Shown here piece by piece: positions 18,137 to 30,588 of a stretch of DNA of 64,000 nt. Made by a program: the position numbers and the translations under genes. The stretch covers positions 228,229,741-228,293,740 of the forward strand of contig CM041465.1 of NCBI GenBank assembly GCA_023213395.1. Reading direction: 5' to 3'. This stretch comes from Cycas panzhihuaensis (taxonomy: Eukaryota > Cycadophyta). Numbering within the stretch: position 1 is the first letter of the stretch; every line of letters starts with the position of its first letter. The notes under the pieces are model-generated. The model searched no databases, was not told where the DNA came from, and saw nothing but the letters and a program-made list of their open reading frames with translations.

Positions 18137-18701
18137 AGCATGTCTTTCCCCCTCCTCAGTCCCTAGAGTGTTATCTTTTGCTCCTTAAGAATGGTCACTT
18201 ACTACCGCCCTCCTTTAGAGTTCATTAATATCCTTAATCAATTTGGAAAATCATCTCCCTCTCTCTACCCATCTCCATTTGATCCTCATGCACGTCATTC
18301 CCCTTAACTTTCCACATGTGATCTACAGTCACAGATCCTTCCTGCTTTCCACTCATAGGCATGCCCTCCGCTTACTGATTATTATCCTAGCCTTCTCGAC
18401 TGACCTAGATATCCACCTCAAGCTCTTTGACCCTATGTGATCCCTCTTCTAGCCCCTTAAACTAGTCCATCTCCTCCACTTCCTCAAGGAGGGTATCCTC
18501 TTCATCTTAGTTAACATTCTTTTCTCCCCACTTCCCCACGACCTCTTGAGGATTGTCCAATCTACCTTCTTAGGCCTCAATTGTATCTTGCTTCCCTGCT
18601 ATATTTTTCTTTTTTGGGTCCTTTGGAGCAGTCAAGCCCTCCTTCTCTCATATTCCATCATTCTTCTCTTTTGGATAGAATAAGTGAATATGCCTAAGGC
18701 T
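18133..18701 (-). pseudogene. LINE B ORF1, C-terminal part
   Basis: Decayed coding remnant between the ORF2 start and the copia insertion. It matches the acidic linker that follows the zinc knuckle in LINEs A and D. The knuckle itself is split: its last part lies at about 18670-18701, and the upstream part continues at 23954. Confidence 0.6.
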
Positions 18702-18706
18702 TTTGC
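18702..18706. other. Target-site duplication TTTGC (left copy)
   Basis: TTTGC directly precedes the 3' LTR and recurs at 23949-23953 directly after the 5' LTR. A 5-bp duplication is the usual mark of copia integration. Confidence 0.85.
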
Positions 18707-19353
18707 TATTGAGAAGATAAGGTCCCAACCCTTAAATTGCCACCAAGATCTAGACTATTATTGCAACTAGTTATAGAAATCAAAACTAAAAATCACATGC
18801 AAGTTCTTAAACCATAGTTATAACAATAAAAAGAACAAGAAAGATAAGCATAGAAATACACCTGATATAATATTATAAAACCCTAATAGTGTGCTACGGA
18901 AACATCTACACAGGAAAGGTATCGATATTTATTGTCACAAAATGGAGAAAATGTATATAATCCTGTAGTACAGTGCTCACAGCAACAACAACTAGCTGCC
19001 CAACTCCTCACAGTACGTTGAACAACCTTAACATAAAGAAATATGCCCTAAATCAGGCTACATGAGAGAGTCATACAAGGCATAAATCTGGACCGTAGAA
19101 TCTAGCATATTTTTATCGAACGACCATGATTCTCTTTACAATTTAATATAGTTTCTAGTGCTAATTTTTTAGGTGGGGGCTATCGCCCCTGAATCCCCTC
19201 TTAGCAGGAGGCGTTCCACACCCCCCTCATCCCCTTGGCCAAAGGAGGCTTCGACCCCCCTTGGAACCCCCTTGAGGAAGGTTTCTGGGGGAAACTGCAC
19301 TGCCAACATTCTAAAATTTTAGCCTCCAACCGTTGTTGTCACATTACCTAACA
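18707..19353 (-). repeat. copia 3' LTR
   Basis: 647 bp, starting TATTGAGAAG on the plus strand (TGTTGGGAAG in the partner LTR, so the terminal TG is mutated to TA) and ending ACCTAACA. It matches 23300-23948 along its length. Confidence 0.9.
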
Positions 19354-19364
19354 ATCTCCACATT
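19354..19364 (-). other. copia polypurine tract
   Basis: AATGTGGAGAT in element sense lies directly before the 3' LTR. This is the usual place and composition of the plus-strand primer tract in plant copia elements. Confidence 0.65.
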
Positions 19365-19410
19365 GACAACAATTTACTTGCTACCTTTCTTGGACCCTTC
19401 ATCATCTTTT

Positions 19411-20600
19411 CTACAAGCCAAGAGAAGTCAAACACCATTTGAACTTCTCTAATGGTACTAGTTTTGTGAACATATTAGCACAATTCTATTTTGTATCAAC
19501 CTTCTTAAGTGCCACTCCACCTGCTTCCATAACATGTCTAACAAAATGGTACTTAAGAGCAACATGTTTTATTCTACTGTGATAAGTTGGATTCTTGGTT
19601 AAGTAAATGACACTTTGACTGTCAAAAAATACCTTTACCTTTTCCTGTTTCCTTCGAAGCTCAACCAAAAGACCCTATAACCATATTGCTTCTTTACAAG
19701 CATGTGCTACAGTAATATATTCAGCTTCTATAGTTAATAATGTAATTGTACTCTACAATTTTGACATCCAACTAATTGGACCATTTACAAGAGTGAATAC
19801 ATAACCTAAAGTAGAGCTTCTCTTATCTAAATCTCCTGCAAAGTCTAAATCAACATATCTATAAACCTAATTATTTGTACCTCCAAAGGTGATACAATAG
19901 TCACATGTACCTCTCAAATGCTGAAACACCCATTTCACTGTTGTCCAATGTTCCTTTCATGTATTTGCCATAAACTTGCTAACTACACTAACTGCATGTA
20001 AAATGTCAAGTCTTGTACATACCATGGCATACCTAAAACTTCTTACTACACTAGCATAAGGCACACGAGACATATAATCTTTTTCTTCTTTATTACTAGG
20101 ACTCATACTCAAAGAAAACTTAAAATAGGAAGCCAATGGGATACTCACTGGTTTTACATTTACCATACCAAACCCGGTTAGCACCTTCTCCACATATTTT
20201 TGTCGTGATAACCATAGCTTACAATTTTTCCTATCTCTATGTATCTCCATACCTAAGATTTATTTTGCAGCTCCTAGATCCTTCATATCAAAAGTTCTAG
20301 CCAATTGAGCCTTTAACTTATTGATTTCTTCCACGCTCTTGCTTGCAACTAGCATGTCATCAACATATAATACCAATATAATGAATAAGCTATTGTCCAT
20401 AAATTTAAAGTAAACACAATGGTTATACTCACTTCTTTTGAAATTTTGGCTCTCCATGAAGGCATCAAATTTCTTGTACCACTGCCTAGGTGATTACTTT
20501 AGGCCATACAATGATTTCCTGAGCCTACAAATAAGTATTTTCCTGCCATCCTATACAAACCCTTCTGGCTAATCCATATAGATCTCCTCATCTAAATCTC
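19411..20600 (-). pseudogene. copia reverse transcriptase and RNase H, broken
   Basis: The RT is recognised by YVDDMLVASKS (catalytic YVDD intact) near 20350-20380, the KAQLARTFDMKDLG region, and RKNCKLWLSRQKYVEKVL near 20190-20230. RNase H shows FDSQSVIYLTKNPTYHSRIKH near 19555-19625 and ends FTKLVPLEKFKWC before TAG at 19411-19413. Pieces are open at 20260-20457, 19957-20250 and 19486-19668, with stops between them. It would copy element RNA into DNA inside particles. Confidence 0.88.
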
Positions 20601-20970
20601 CATGTAGAAAAGTTATTTTTACATCTAACTGTTCCAACTCCAAATCAAGAGAAGCTACTAATGCTAACAGCACTCCAATAGAAATAAGTTTGACAACTGG
20701 TGAAAAGATCTCATGAAAGTCAATACCTATTTTTTATGCAAAGACTTTAGCCATTAGTCCTGCCCTATATTTGTCAATCTTGCCATGTGGAAGTTCTACC
20801 AAGTTCCATGAATTATTTTTCTTCAAAGCATCTACCTCTTCCTGCATATCCCTCTTCTACTTCTCACTGTGGATATCATCTACTACTTCCTGATAACATG
20901 TAGGCTCACCATCATTAGAAACTAAAGCAATAGAAATAGAAGGGTTGCACCTATCAGGTGGATGACTAAC

Positions 20971-21879
20971 TCATATAGATCTTCTAGCTATTGGCAGAGG
21001 AGCATCCACATACTCATGTAAATCTTCCTGCTCTTCTGATTCCAAAGATGGTTGGGTTTCAAACTGGACATGTTGATGTTCAACTTTCTGCTCATGTTTC
21101 ACTTCAACTTCTACACTGTCTAATTTTAGAAGCGGGGATCCATCAAATACAACATCTCTATTAATGGTGATTTTGTGGGTAGTAGGATCCCTCAACCTGT
21201 ATCCCTTCACACCATCTTTATCACCATAACCAATAAAGATACATCTCTTAGATTTTGGGTCTAACTTTGAACATTTACTTTTATTAGTCCAGGAATAAGA
21301 ATCACAACCAAAAACTCTCAAATTTGAATGGTCACATAGATGTCCAGTCCATACCTCTTCAAGAATCTTGCAATCTATTGTAAATAATAGTGACTTATTT
21401 ACTAGATCACAAGTTATTTGAATAGCTTCTACCCACAAGCCCTGCTCCACTCCAGCATTACTTAGCATGCTTCTTGCTCTTTCTAAGAGTGTCCTATTCA
21501 TGCGCTCAACAATGCCATTTTGCTACGGAGTATAGTTAGTGATCTTGTATCTTTTGATCCCAGCTTCTCTACAATAGTTCTCAAACTCTAAGGAGTTAAA
21601 CTCACCTCCATTATTAGTTCTTAAACATTTGATTGCTTTACGAGTACTATTCTTAACTAGAGCCTTGAACTGCTTAAACATACTAAAAACTTTAGATTTC
21701 CTTTTTAACAAATAGACCCATACCTTCCTGGAGTAATCATTTATAAATATGACATAATACAATGATCCTCCACAAGATATTTTAGGGGCTGGTCCCCGTA
21801 CATCTGAATGTATGTAATCTAGAACACCTTTACTAGTGTGACTCCCTACTTTTAAACCTGAGTCTACACTGCTTTCCAA
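20971..21879 (-). pseudogene. copia integrase, broken
   Basis: The core is clear: LDYIHSDVRGP holds the first catalytic Asp, FINDYSRKVWVYLLK follows, and LRTNNGGEFNS holds the second site. In most copia integrases the last motif is TDNGGEF, so the second Asp of the DDE triad appears changed to Asn. The C-terminal part (RVFGCDSYSWTNKSKC, RCIFIGYGDKDGVKGY) is at 20971-21501. A stop at about 21520-21522 separates the two pieces. No full enzyme is possible. Confidence 0.87.
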
Positions 21880-22105
21880 AAATACAATGTTTGCAGAAAG
21901 CCAAATCTGAAAGTTGTAAGTTAGGAAGTAACTTACTGTTTATTAACACCTTAAGTCCTCTCTCACTCATGTGCCCAAGTCTCTAATGCCATAACTAAGC
22001 TGGATCTTTTGTAGTCTTTGATATTGTAGTTGCATGGCTTACATCTGTACTTCCCACTAATATATAAAGGTTTCCTTTCTTTAAGGCTTTCATAACAACC
22101 AAGAC

Positions 22106-22537
22106 TCATTCATGACCCGTATGCTTAAAACCACCTGAATCTAGTTCACCTAAGGAAATTAGATTCCTTTTCAGATCAACTATATGTCTAACCATAGTTA
22201 ATGTTCTCACTACACCATCGAACATCTTAATTTTGATGCTACCTATGCCCACTGTCTTATAACACATTTCATTTCCCATAAGCACATCACCACCATCAAG
22301 AGGTTCGTATGATGAGAACCAATTCTTCTGTGGACGCATGTGGTGCGAAGCACCTGAATCTAATAACCAGTCATGGTGATAATGAGAAACATTACAAGCA
22401 ACCAAGACATCACCATTCGTACCTTGATTTGACTCCACCTGATTAACCTCCTTGGTAGGATCTTCCTTTTTCTGGAATTCCTTCCTTTTGTAACAATCCT
22501 TCTTGAGGTGACCGGTTTTATTATAGTGCCAACACAT
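22106..22537 (-). pseudogene. copia zinc knuckle, protease and gag-pre-integrase
   Basis: The knuckle at 22493-22534 reads CWHYNKTGHLKKDC: the second Cys of C-x2-C-x4-H-x4-C is Tyr, so zinc binding is probably lost. The aspartic protease follows with LLDSGASHHM (catalytic DSGA) near 22335-22375. Next come VDLKRNLISLGELDSGGFKH motifs of the gag-pre-integrase region, ending in a stop near 22106. The protease would cut the polyprotein. Confidence 0.85.
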
Positions 22538-23227
22538 AAGCTTACTCTTCTTGCCTTTTGACTTTGACTTCGATGTATCCCTAGAGCTTCATCCTCTATC
22601 AATTGTTCTACCCCTTGCTATCATAACTTCTAGTGTTGAGATTTCAAGACTAGACTTCCTTCGCACTTCTTCCATCAGCAAAGCACTCACAACAGAATCA
22701 TATTCTAATTCATCTATAGTGCTAAAACTAATTGAGGTGACAATATTATCCCAAGATTCTGGTAATGATCATAACAAGGTAACAACCTTGTCCTCATCCT
22801 TAATTTTAACATCGATACTAGCCAACTGACAAATAAGAGTATTAAAATTATTTAAATTATCAATAATTTTTGTACCTTCCTTTATCTATAATGAGTACAG
22901 TTACCTCTTCAAGTAGATTCAATTTATCACGGATTTGGTCATATACAAGCCTTCCAATTGAGTCCATAATCCTATTGATGTCTACTATGTTGCGATGTTG
23001 AATAGAACTTCATCTAGCAAGTACAATTGTATTATGCTAAGAGCCTTTTTATCTAGATCATCTCATTTGTCATCATCCATCCCTGCGGATCTCCTCATTT
23101 TGCCTCCAAGAGCTCTGTATAAACCTTGTTGTACAAGAACATCATACACTTTTAGCTTCCATAACTCCAAGTTATTCTTGCCATTGAATTTCTCTACCTC
23201 GAACTTTGCACTTGTTAGTTTCTCCAT
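22538..23227 (-). pseudogene. copia gag, broken
   Basis: ATG at 23227 gives MEKLTSAKFEVEKFNG then NLELWKLKVYDVLVQQGLY, the usual start of plant copia Gag (UBN2-like domain). Later segments include PESWDNIVTSI near 22740-22770. Several stops are present. The same protein start is seen in the second copia copy at 57973. Confidence 0.82.
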
Positions 23228-23284
23228 TTGGTGTAGAGAAAGTCGACACCAAAACCTTCACAACCTCGCTACAAAAATAAAAGT

Positions 23285-23297
23285 GGCTCTGATACCA
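23285..23297 (-). other. copia primer-binding site (initiator tRNA-Met)
   Basis: Minus-strand TGGTATCAGAGCC, a perfect plant tRNA-iMet primer site, two bases from the LTR end at 23300. Confidence 0.9.
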
Positions 23298-23299
23298 CT

Positions 23300-23948
23300 T
23301 GTTGGGAAGATAAGGTCCCAACCCTTAAACTTCTACCAAGATGTAGACTATTCTTGCAACTAGTTACAGAAATCGAAACTAAAAATTACATGTAAGTTCT
23401 TAAACCAGACATATAACAATAAAAGGAAAAAGAAAGCCAAGCACAACAATACGCCTGATATAACGTAGTAAAACTCTAGTAGTGTGCTAGGGAAACATCC
23501 ATATAGGAAAGGTATCGATCTTTATTATCATAGAGTGGAGAAAATGTACATAATCATGTAGCAGACTGCTCATAGCAACAGCAACAAGCTGCCCAACTCC
23601 TCACAATATGTTAACCAACCTCAACATAAAGAAATATGCCCTAAATCGGGCTACATGAGAGAGTCATATAAGGCACAAATCTGGACCGTAGAATTTAGGG
23701 TATTTTATATAACGACCCTAATTCTCTTTACAATTTAATATAGTTTCTAGTGCTAATTTTTTGGGTCAGGGCTATCACCCACGAATCCCATCTTAGCAAG
23801 GGGCATTCCACATCCCCCTGGCTAAAGGGGGCTCCTGCACCCCTTAGAACCCCCCCCCCCCGCGGCCTGAGGAAGGTTTAGTGGGGAAACTGCATTGCCA
23901 ACATGCCAAAATTTTAGCCTCCAACCATTGTTATCATATTACCCAACA
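23300..23948 (-). repeat. copia 5' LTR
   Basis: 649 bp with ends TGTTGGG and CCCAACA (perfect inverted ends). It differs from the 3' LTR by scattered substitutions and by a run of about 12 C followed by GCGG near 23850-23865. Confidence 0.92.
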
Positions 23949-23953
23949 TTTGC
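23949..23953. other. Target-site duplication TTTGC (right copy)
   Basis: Matches 18702-18706. LINE B sequence resumes immediately after it. Confidence 0.85.
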
Positions 23954-24138
23954 ATCTAGATCATCTAACATTGTCAAATTCATAGACCAACTTCTAGTTT
24001 CTATACCATCCTTCTCATCCAATTCTTACCATTTCTTGAAGTCTTTTATCTAATCTCACTAAAGCACAAAAGTTGGCATAGATTAAACGACTCGTATTTT
24101 TTATTGCTAGTAAATTATCTTAAACCTTTTGTTCGCAG
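23954..24138 (-). mobile_element. LINE B, 5' portion (ORF1 fragment), truncated at array 3
   Basis: This stretch continues ORF1 of LINE B upstream of its zinc knuckle. It lines up with LINE A near 8790-8960: the block around CTAAAGCACAAAAGTTGG here matches the region coding RLVNARFYALARI there. The LINE stops near 24138, where array 3 begins, so the 5' half of ORF1 and the 5' UTR are missing, as in typical 5'-truncated LINE copies. Confidence 0.72.
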
Positions 24139-25688
<1,550 letters not shown>

Positions 25689-25782
25689 TCTTTTTTAATA
25701 AGATAAAAATGAATTATAAGTGGGTTTGAAAGAGGTCCCATAACCTAATACATCAAGAAGCTTTTATCAGCCGAGTCATAGT

Positions 25783-25803
25783 GACCGTGACATCCCCACG
25801 GTC
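25783..25803 (-). other. LINE C 3' UTR hairpin
   Basis: In element sense GACCGTG - GGGATGT - CACGGTC: seven perfect pairs around a seven-base loop. A second related motif, CCATGGGGCTTGTCC, lies about 45 bp upstream in element sense. Confidence 0.75.
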
Positions 25804-25841
25804 TAGGTATATAACCTGTAGCACCAGGACAAGCCCCATGG

Positions 25842-27340
25842 CTAGCTATCACAAACCATATCCTTGTCAACCATAACCATAAGTTCCTCAGGGAAGTCCT
25901 TTCTCCAAACCGTATCTTTGTTTTGCCCAACCCCCCAATTTGCCAAAAAATTAGCCACTTTATTTCCTTCCCTTAATGTGTGCCTTAGTTGGACATTTTC
26001 TAAGCCCTTAAGGCTCTCCTTCGCGTCTTTAATCATAGGTTGGAATCTCCAATTCAAAGAAGTTATGCCCTTCAACAAATTAATAACCGTTAAAGAATCC
26101 CCCTCAATTACCAATCTCTTGGAGCCATCCTCCAGGGCTAAGTCGATGGCCTTAAGCATGGCATTCATTTCTGTATAGTGGTTTGTTTGGTGGTCATAGT
26201 ACTCCGCAAAGGCCCATATAGGGTTCCCAAGATTATCGCTGCATATACCCCCTCCACCAGCTTCACCAGGGTTCCCTTTCGAGGTATCGTCAAAATTTAT
26301 TTTTAGCCAGGACACCTCGGGGGGTATCCAAGGGCTAAGTCTTACCTAGTCCACCTTAATTACCGGTTCTATCCCCCACTTTAGCATGATCCTGTTTTCC
26401 ATCCAGGTAGTTTGTTTCTCCTTAATATTTCTAACATTTTCCTTTATCTCTGTGAAAATTTTATTAAAGATAATATACTGGTCCATCTGTCTACCCTGGA
26501 AGATTCTTCTATTTCTTTCCTTCCATAGGTTCCATGATACTATCAGGAATTCACTTTCCATATACTGCTTAAAACTTTCCTTTTAAAGGGGCTTTGCCAA
26601 GTGGACCATTGGTCCTCTATATTTTCAGAAAAGGCCTAGTTCACCTCCAAAAAACCAAGTAACTACCCCCATACCTCCCTCGATAGGGACACCAGAGGAA
26701 ACTATGGTCCATTGATTATTCCTCTCTATAGCATAGAATGCACCTATTACTCATGTGGAATCCTCTCCTTTTAAGATTATCCACAGTAAGGATTTTTCTC
26801 TTTAGACATATCCACCAAAAAACTGTAATTTTGGGGATAAGTGGTAGTTTCCAAACCCCTTCTAATATCTCATTCCTCTGCTCTCCTCGGTTTAGGCTTA
26901 CGAAGAGGTATCCATATTTGGCAGTGTACTCCCCCAAAGGGTTTAAGGGCCACACTACAGTATCCTGAGAGGCCGTCTTCGAAATATGGCTTTTGGCCAA
27001 AATCCTTTTAATTTTGGAGAGACCATCATGAGGTATATTTTCCCTCTGAATTTCCTCAAAGGTTCTCCATCTTCTACCTCTCCCTATCCCAGTCCAGTAG
27101 TCCTTTATATGGGAGTCATATAATAGTTCACAAGGGGCCTAGATAGGTGCTAATTCGGGATAATGCTTTAAGCTTTTATCGGTGCACCACGCATACTCCT
27201 AGAACCTTATGGAACTGCCATCTCCCAGTCTCCGTTTCAGGCCACCTCTTACTGTATTCCATGCTTTTAGGATGCTCCTCCAAATGATTGAGCCAATAGG
27301 AGAAGCAGCGTTCTTCGGAATTAAGTCGATGGAAGAAGCC
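25842..27340 (-). pseudogene. LINE C ORF2, C-terminal part with RNase H
   Basis: RNase H is one open stretch from 26315 to the stop at 25842-25844. It has LKINFDDTSKGNPGE (first Asp), a Glu in YTEMNAM, EGDSLTVI (third acid) and NKVANFLANWG, where LINE D has ADFLANWG, so the last catalytic Asp is Asn here. Upstream, the Cys/His region (NRCILCYREE) lies near 26720-26760 and FWWICLKRKILTVDNL just before it. The region upstream of that ([10 protein letters not shown]) reaches about 27250. Stops and frameshifts separate the pieces. RNase H would remove the RNA template. Confidence 0.85.
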
Positions 27341-27350
27341 AAAATTCTTG

Positions 27351-28595
<1,245 letters not shown>

Positions 28596-29209
28596 TTTCA
28601 CCTTGAGCGAGTTTGTAAGCAGAAGGTGAACGAGAGTTAGGGTTTGCAGGCTTACCAGGCATTCGTGAGGCTGCTTGGGATCGGCCCGTTGGAGACGGGG
28701 ATTAAAAATTCTTGGCCATGGACCCCATGGCGTCCCTCAGTGGATGATGGCAGAGCCGGCCGGCTGGTCTCTGTTCTAGCTAATACTCTTTTCCTCCTCG
28801 TCGCCCGAGCGGAGACAGTGGATACGCAGCATGCTAGCGCGACTACCCAGGGAGTATACAGCTTGTTAAGCAAGGATGCCAGAGTAGCATGCTTGCAAGT
28901 TCTTTAGGTTAACGGAGTTATAGCCAGTCCGAGGATGCCAGGCTTTCCATATCTCGAGTTAGACCTCAAGAAAGAGGTGTGCGGCCATGTTGATGCAGGA
29001 CTAACGGGCTTGAAGAGGGTTGGGGAGGGACGCGGGTCCCATAGCTTCTCAAATGCATACATGCCTTTTATCTGTGGAGTCAAAGGTTTCTTGGAGAGGG
29101 ACATAGGGCACACTGCAAGGATCTTAGATAAAAACTACTTGGAAAGCAAGTTTGAAGCTGAAATGGTATGCTATTGTTTTCTTGCTTAGAGCTTTCTTCT
29201 TTGTTCTGA
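28596..29209 (+). other. 5' UTR of LINE D
   Basis: About 614 bp, G+C-richer than the arrays. An 87-codon open stretch at 28644-28907 begins at TTG and has no recognisable domain; I do not call it a gene. LINE promoters usually lie in this region, but no motif can be assigned. Confidence 0.6.
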
Positions 29210-30588
29210 ATGTTTAAAAAAATGGAAACAGATCATTCCCTTCTAAACCACAACCAGAACCCTAACCTGGTTTTAGGGAGAACCTACCGAGACATTTTGA
29301 AAACAAATGACGAGGAATCCTTTGACCTAACACCTGTGTTCAAGGACAACAAAGCTAGATTGAAGATCCCTCTGGCTTTGGTGGAAAAAACTGAAAAACT
29401 ATGGGAGAATTACCTGGTGGGCAGATTCTCAGGCCCTAGACCAGGGCTAGAGGCCATTAGGACATGGACAAAGATAAAATAGAAAACTGTGAGCAATGTG
29501 TAGGTAATAGCCATGCCTAAGGGTTGTGTGCTATTTAATTCGCCTCCTATGAAGACATGTCTAGTATACTAATCAGGGCTCCTTGGATGTTCGGAAGAAA
29601 GGCCCTATCCCTTAAGAAATGGCATAGGGACTTTGATCCCTCGAGTCCCAAAATTAGACAAGCTCCCATCTGGATCCAACTTCCGGGCCTCCCCCTCCAC
29701 CATTGGAACCCTGAGGTGTTTAGAGGCATAGCGAAATTGGTGGGCCCCCTATTAGCAGTTGACTCCACGACGAAGAACAGGAGCAGGCTCATAAATGCCA
29801 GAATTTGCACTCTAGCAAGATTAGACAAGCCTCTCTTAGATGATATTTGGATGGATTTGCTAGATAAGAGTTATGTTCAACCGTTGGTCTACGAGTTGGA
29901 CCACTTCAGTTGCTCAACCTGTAGAAATTTGGGGCATCTGCCCCAAAAGTGCCCGGGAGTGCAACCCTCTAAAGAGGAGAAAGAAGAAGATCCACCTGAG
30001 TCAAACCCCCAAGAAAAAGGGGAGGGTTTTGAATTCCCAAAGACTATTAGAGGTCACGAGGACTCCTCCCCGAACTTGGGTTTTGACCCAAATGAGGAGG
30101 ATACGCTCTTGGAGGAAGATGAACAAGTGGCACAGGTCCCTGTGTCCCTGGAGGGTTCGACTAGAATGGCTGGAGTTAGGGATCTATCCCACTCCGATGA
30201 AGGTCCCCCAGCCCACACTGACCTACATGGGCCCCCAAGGCAGAAGGAGAAGAAGGAAGTAATGGCTGGTTCAGAGGCAGAACTGCTCTTAGTAGTTGAA
30301 GTCAATCAGGAGCTTGTCGGTACCACGGTGCCGGAGGAACTAGGTAGGTCGGCCCTAGATCAACCGTCACAGAAGAAGATGCCTGACGTGGGAGCCGAGA
30401 AGAAGGTTGGAAGACCTCCTTCTAGGCTGCAAAGGGAGAAAGATTCGGCTGCCCAGGTATATCTAGGCACCCAACAAACTCTAAAGGAAGCTTTCCTCGA
30501 AGGACCTATTCTTAGATCCAGTACATCAGGCAGAGATCCCCTAAAAGGGGATACGGCTGAGGTCTGGAAACTAAGAAAGAAACGATGA
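29210..30588 (+). pseudogene. LINE D ORF1 (nucleic-acid-binding protein), nearly intact
   Basis: Start MFKKMETD at 29210 (the second Met at 29222 also fits). The N-terminal domain is DUF4283-like (LWENYLVGRFSGPR). TAG codons interrupt at about 29480 and 29502, and one base is missing near 29540. From there the frame is open to 30588 and includes APWMFGRKALSLKKW, IQLPGLPLHHW, and a C-x2-C-x4-H-x4-C knuckle (CSTCRNLGHLPQKC) at about 29918-29960. An acidic linker and a basic end (WKLRKKR) follow. The TGA overlaps the ORF2 start as ATGA, suggesting coupled translation by termination-reinitiation. The protein would bind LINE RNA. Confidence 0.87.

Larger units (their letters stand above)
14146..18701 (-). 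mobile_element. LINE B, 3' portion, interrupted by copia
   Basis: A minus-strand LINE of the same family as LINE A. Its A20 tail is the T run at 14146-14165, then a 3' UTR hairpin and ORF2 up to 18136, then the C-terminal part of ORF1. At 18702-18706 (TTTGC) it is interrupted by the copia element and resumes at 23954. It is the most decayed LINE here. Confidence 0.88.
18707..23948 (-). mobile_element. Complete copia-type LTR retrotransposon nested in LINE B
   Basis: Minus-strand Ty1/copia element of 5242 bp. It has two LTRs (649 and 647 bp), a tRNA-Met primer site, gag, protease, integrase, reverse transcriptase, RNase H and a polypurine tract, in copia order (integrase before RT). TTTGC duplications flank it. 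The LTRs differ by roughly one base in ten over their first 110 bp by eye, so the insertion is old. Internal stops make it inactive. Confidence 0.93.
25689..27350 (-). mobile_element. LINE C, 5'-truncated
   Basis: Minus-strand LINE keeping only the region between RT and RNase H, RNase H itself and the 3' UTR. The 3' end in element sense is ATTTTTATCTTATTAAAAAA, very like those of LINEs D to F. Its 5' end is cut at array 4 near 27350. Confidence 0.88.

Noticed and set aside
18243-18440. Plus-strand frame opposite LINE B
   Set aside because: Antisense to ORF1 of LINE B, with no domain.
23285-23297. tRNA gene at primer-binding sites
   Set aside because: Only 12-13 bases complementary to a tRNA 3' end; no cloverleaf in the flanks.
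25842-26315. LINE C RNase H as a domesticated host gene
   Set aside because: The frame is clean, but it sits in normal LINE context with the element's own 3' UTR, has lost the last catalytic Asp, and shows no separate promoter or start context.
28644-28907. 87-codon frame in the LINE D 5' UTR
   Set aside because: It starts at TTG, has no recognisable domain, and no matching frame is seen in the LINE A 5' UTR.
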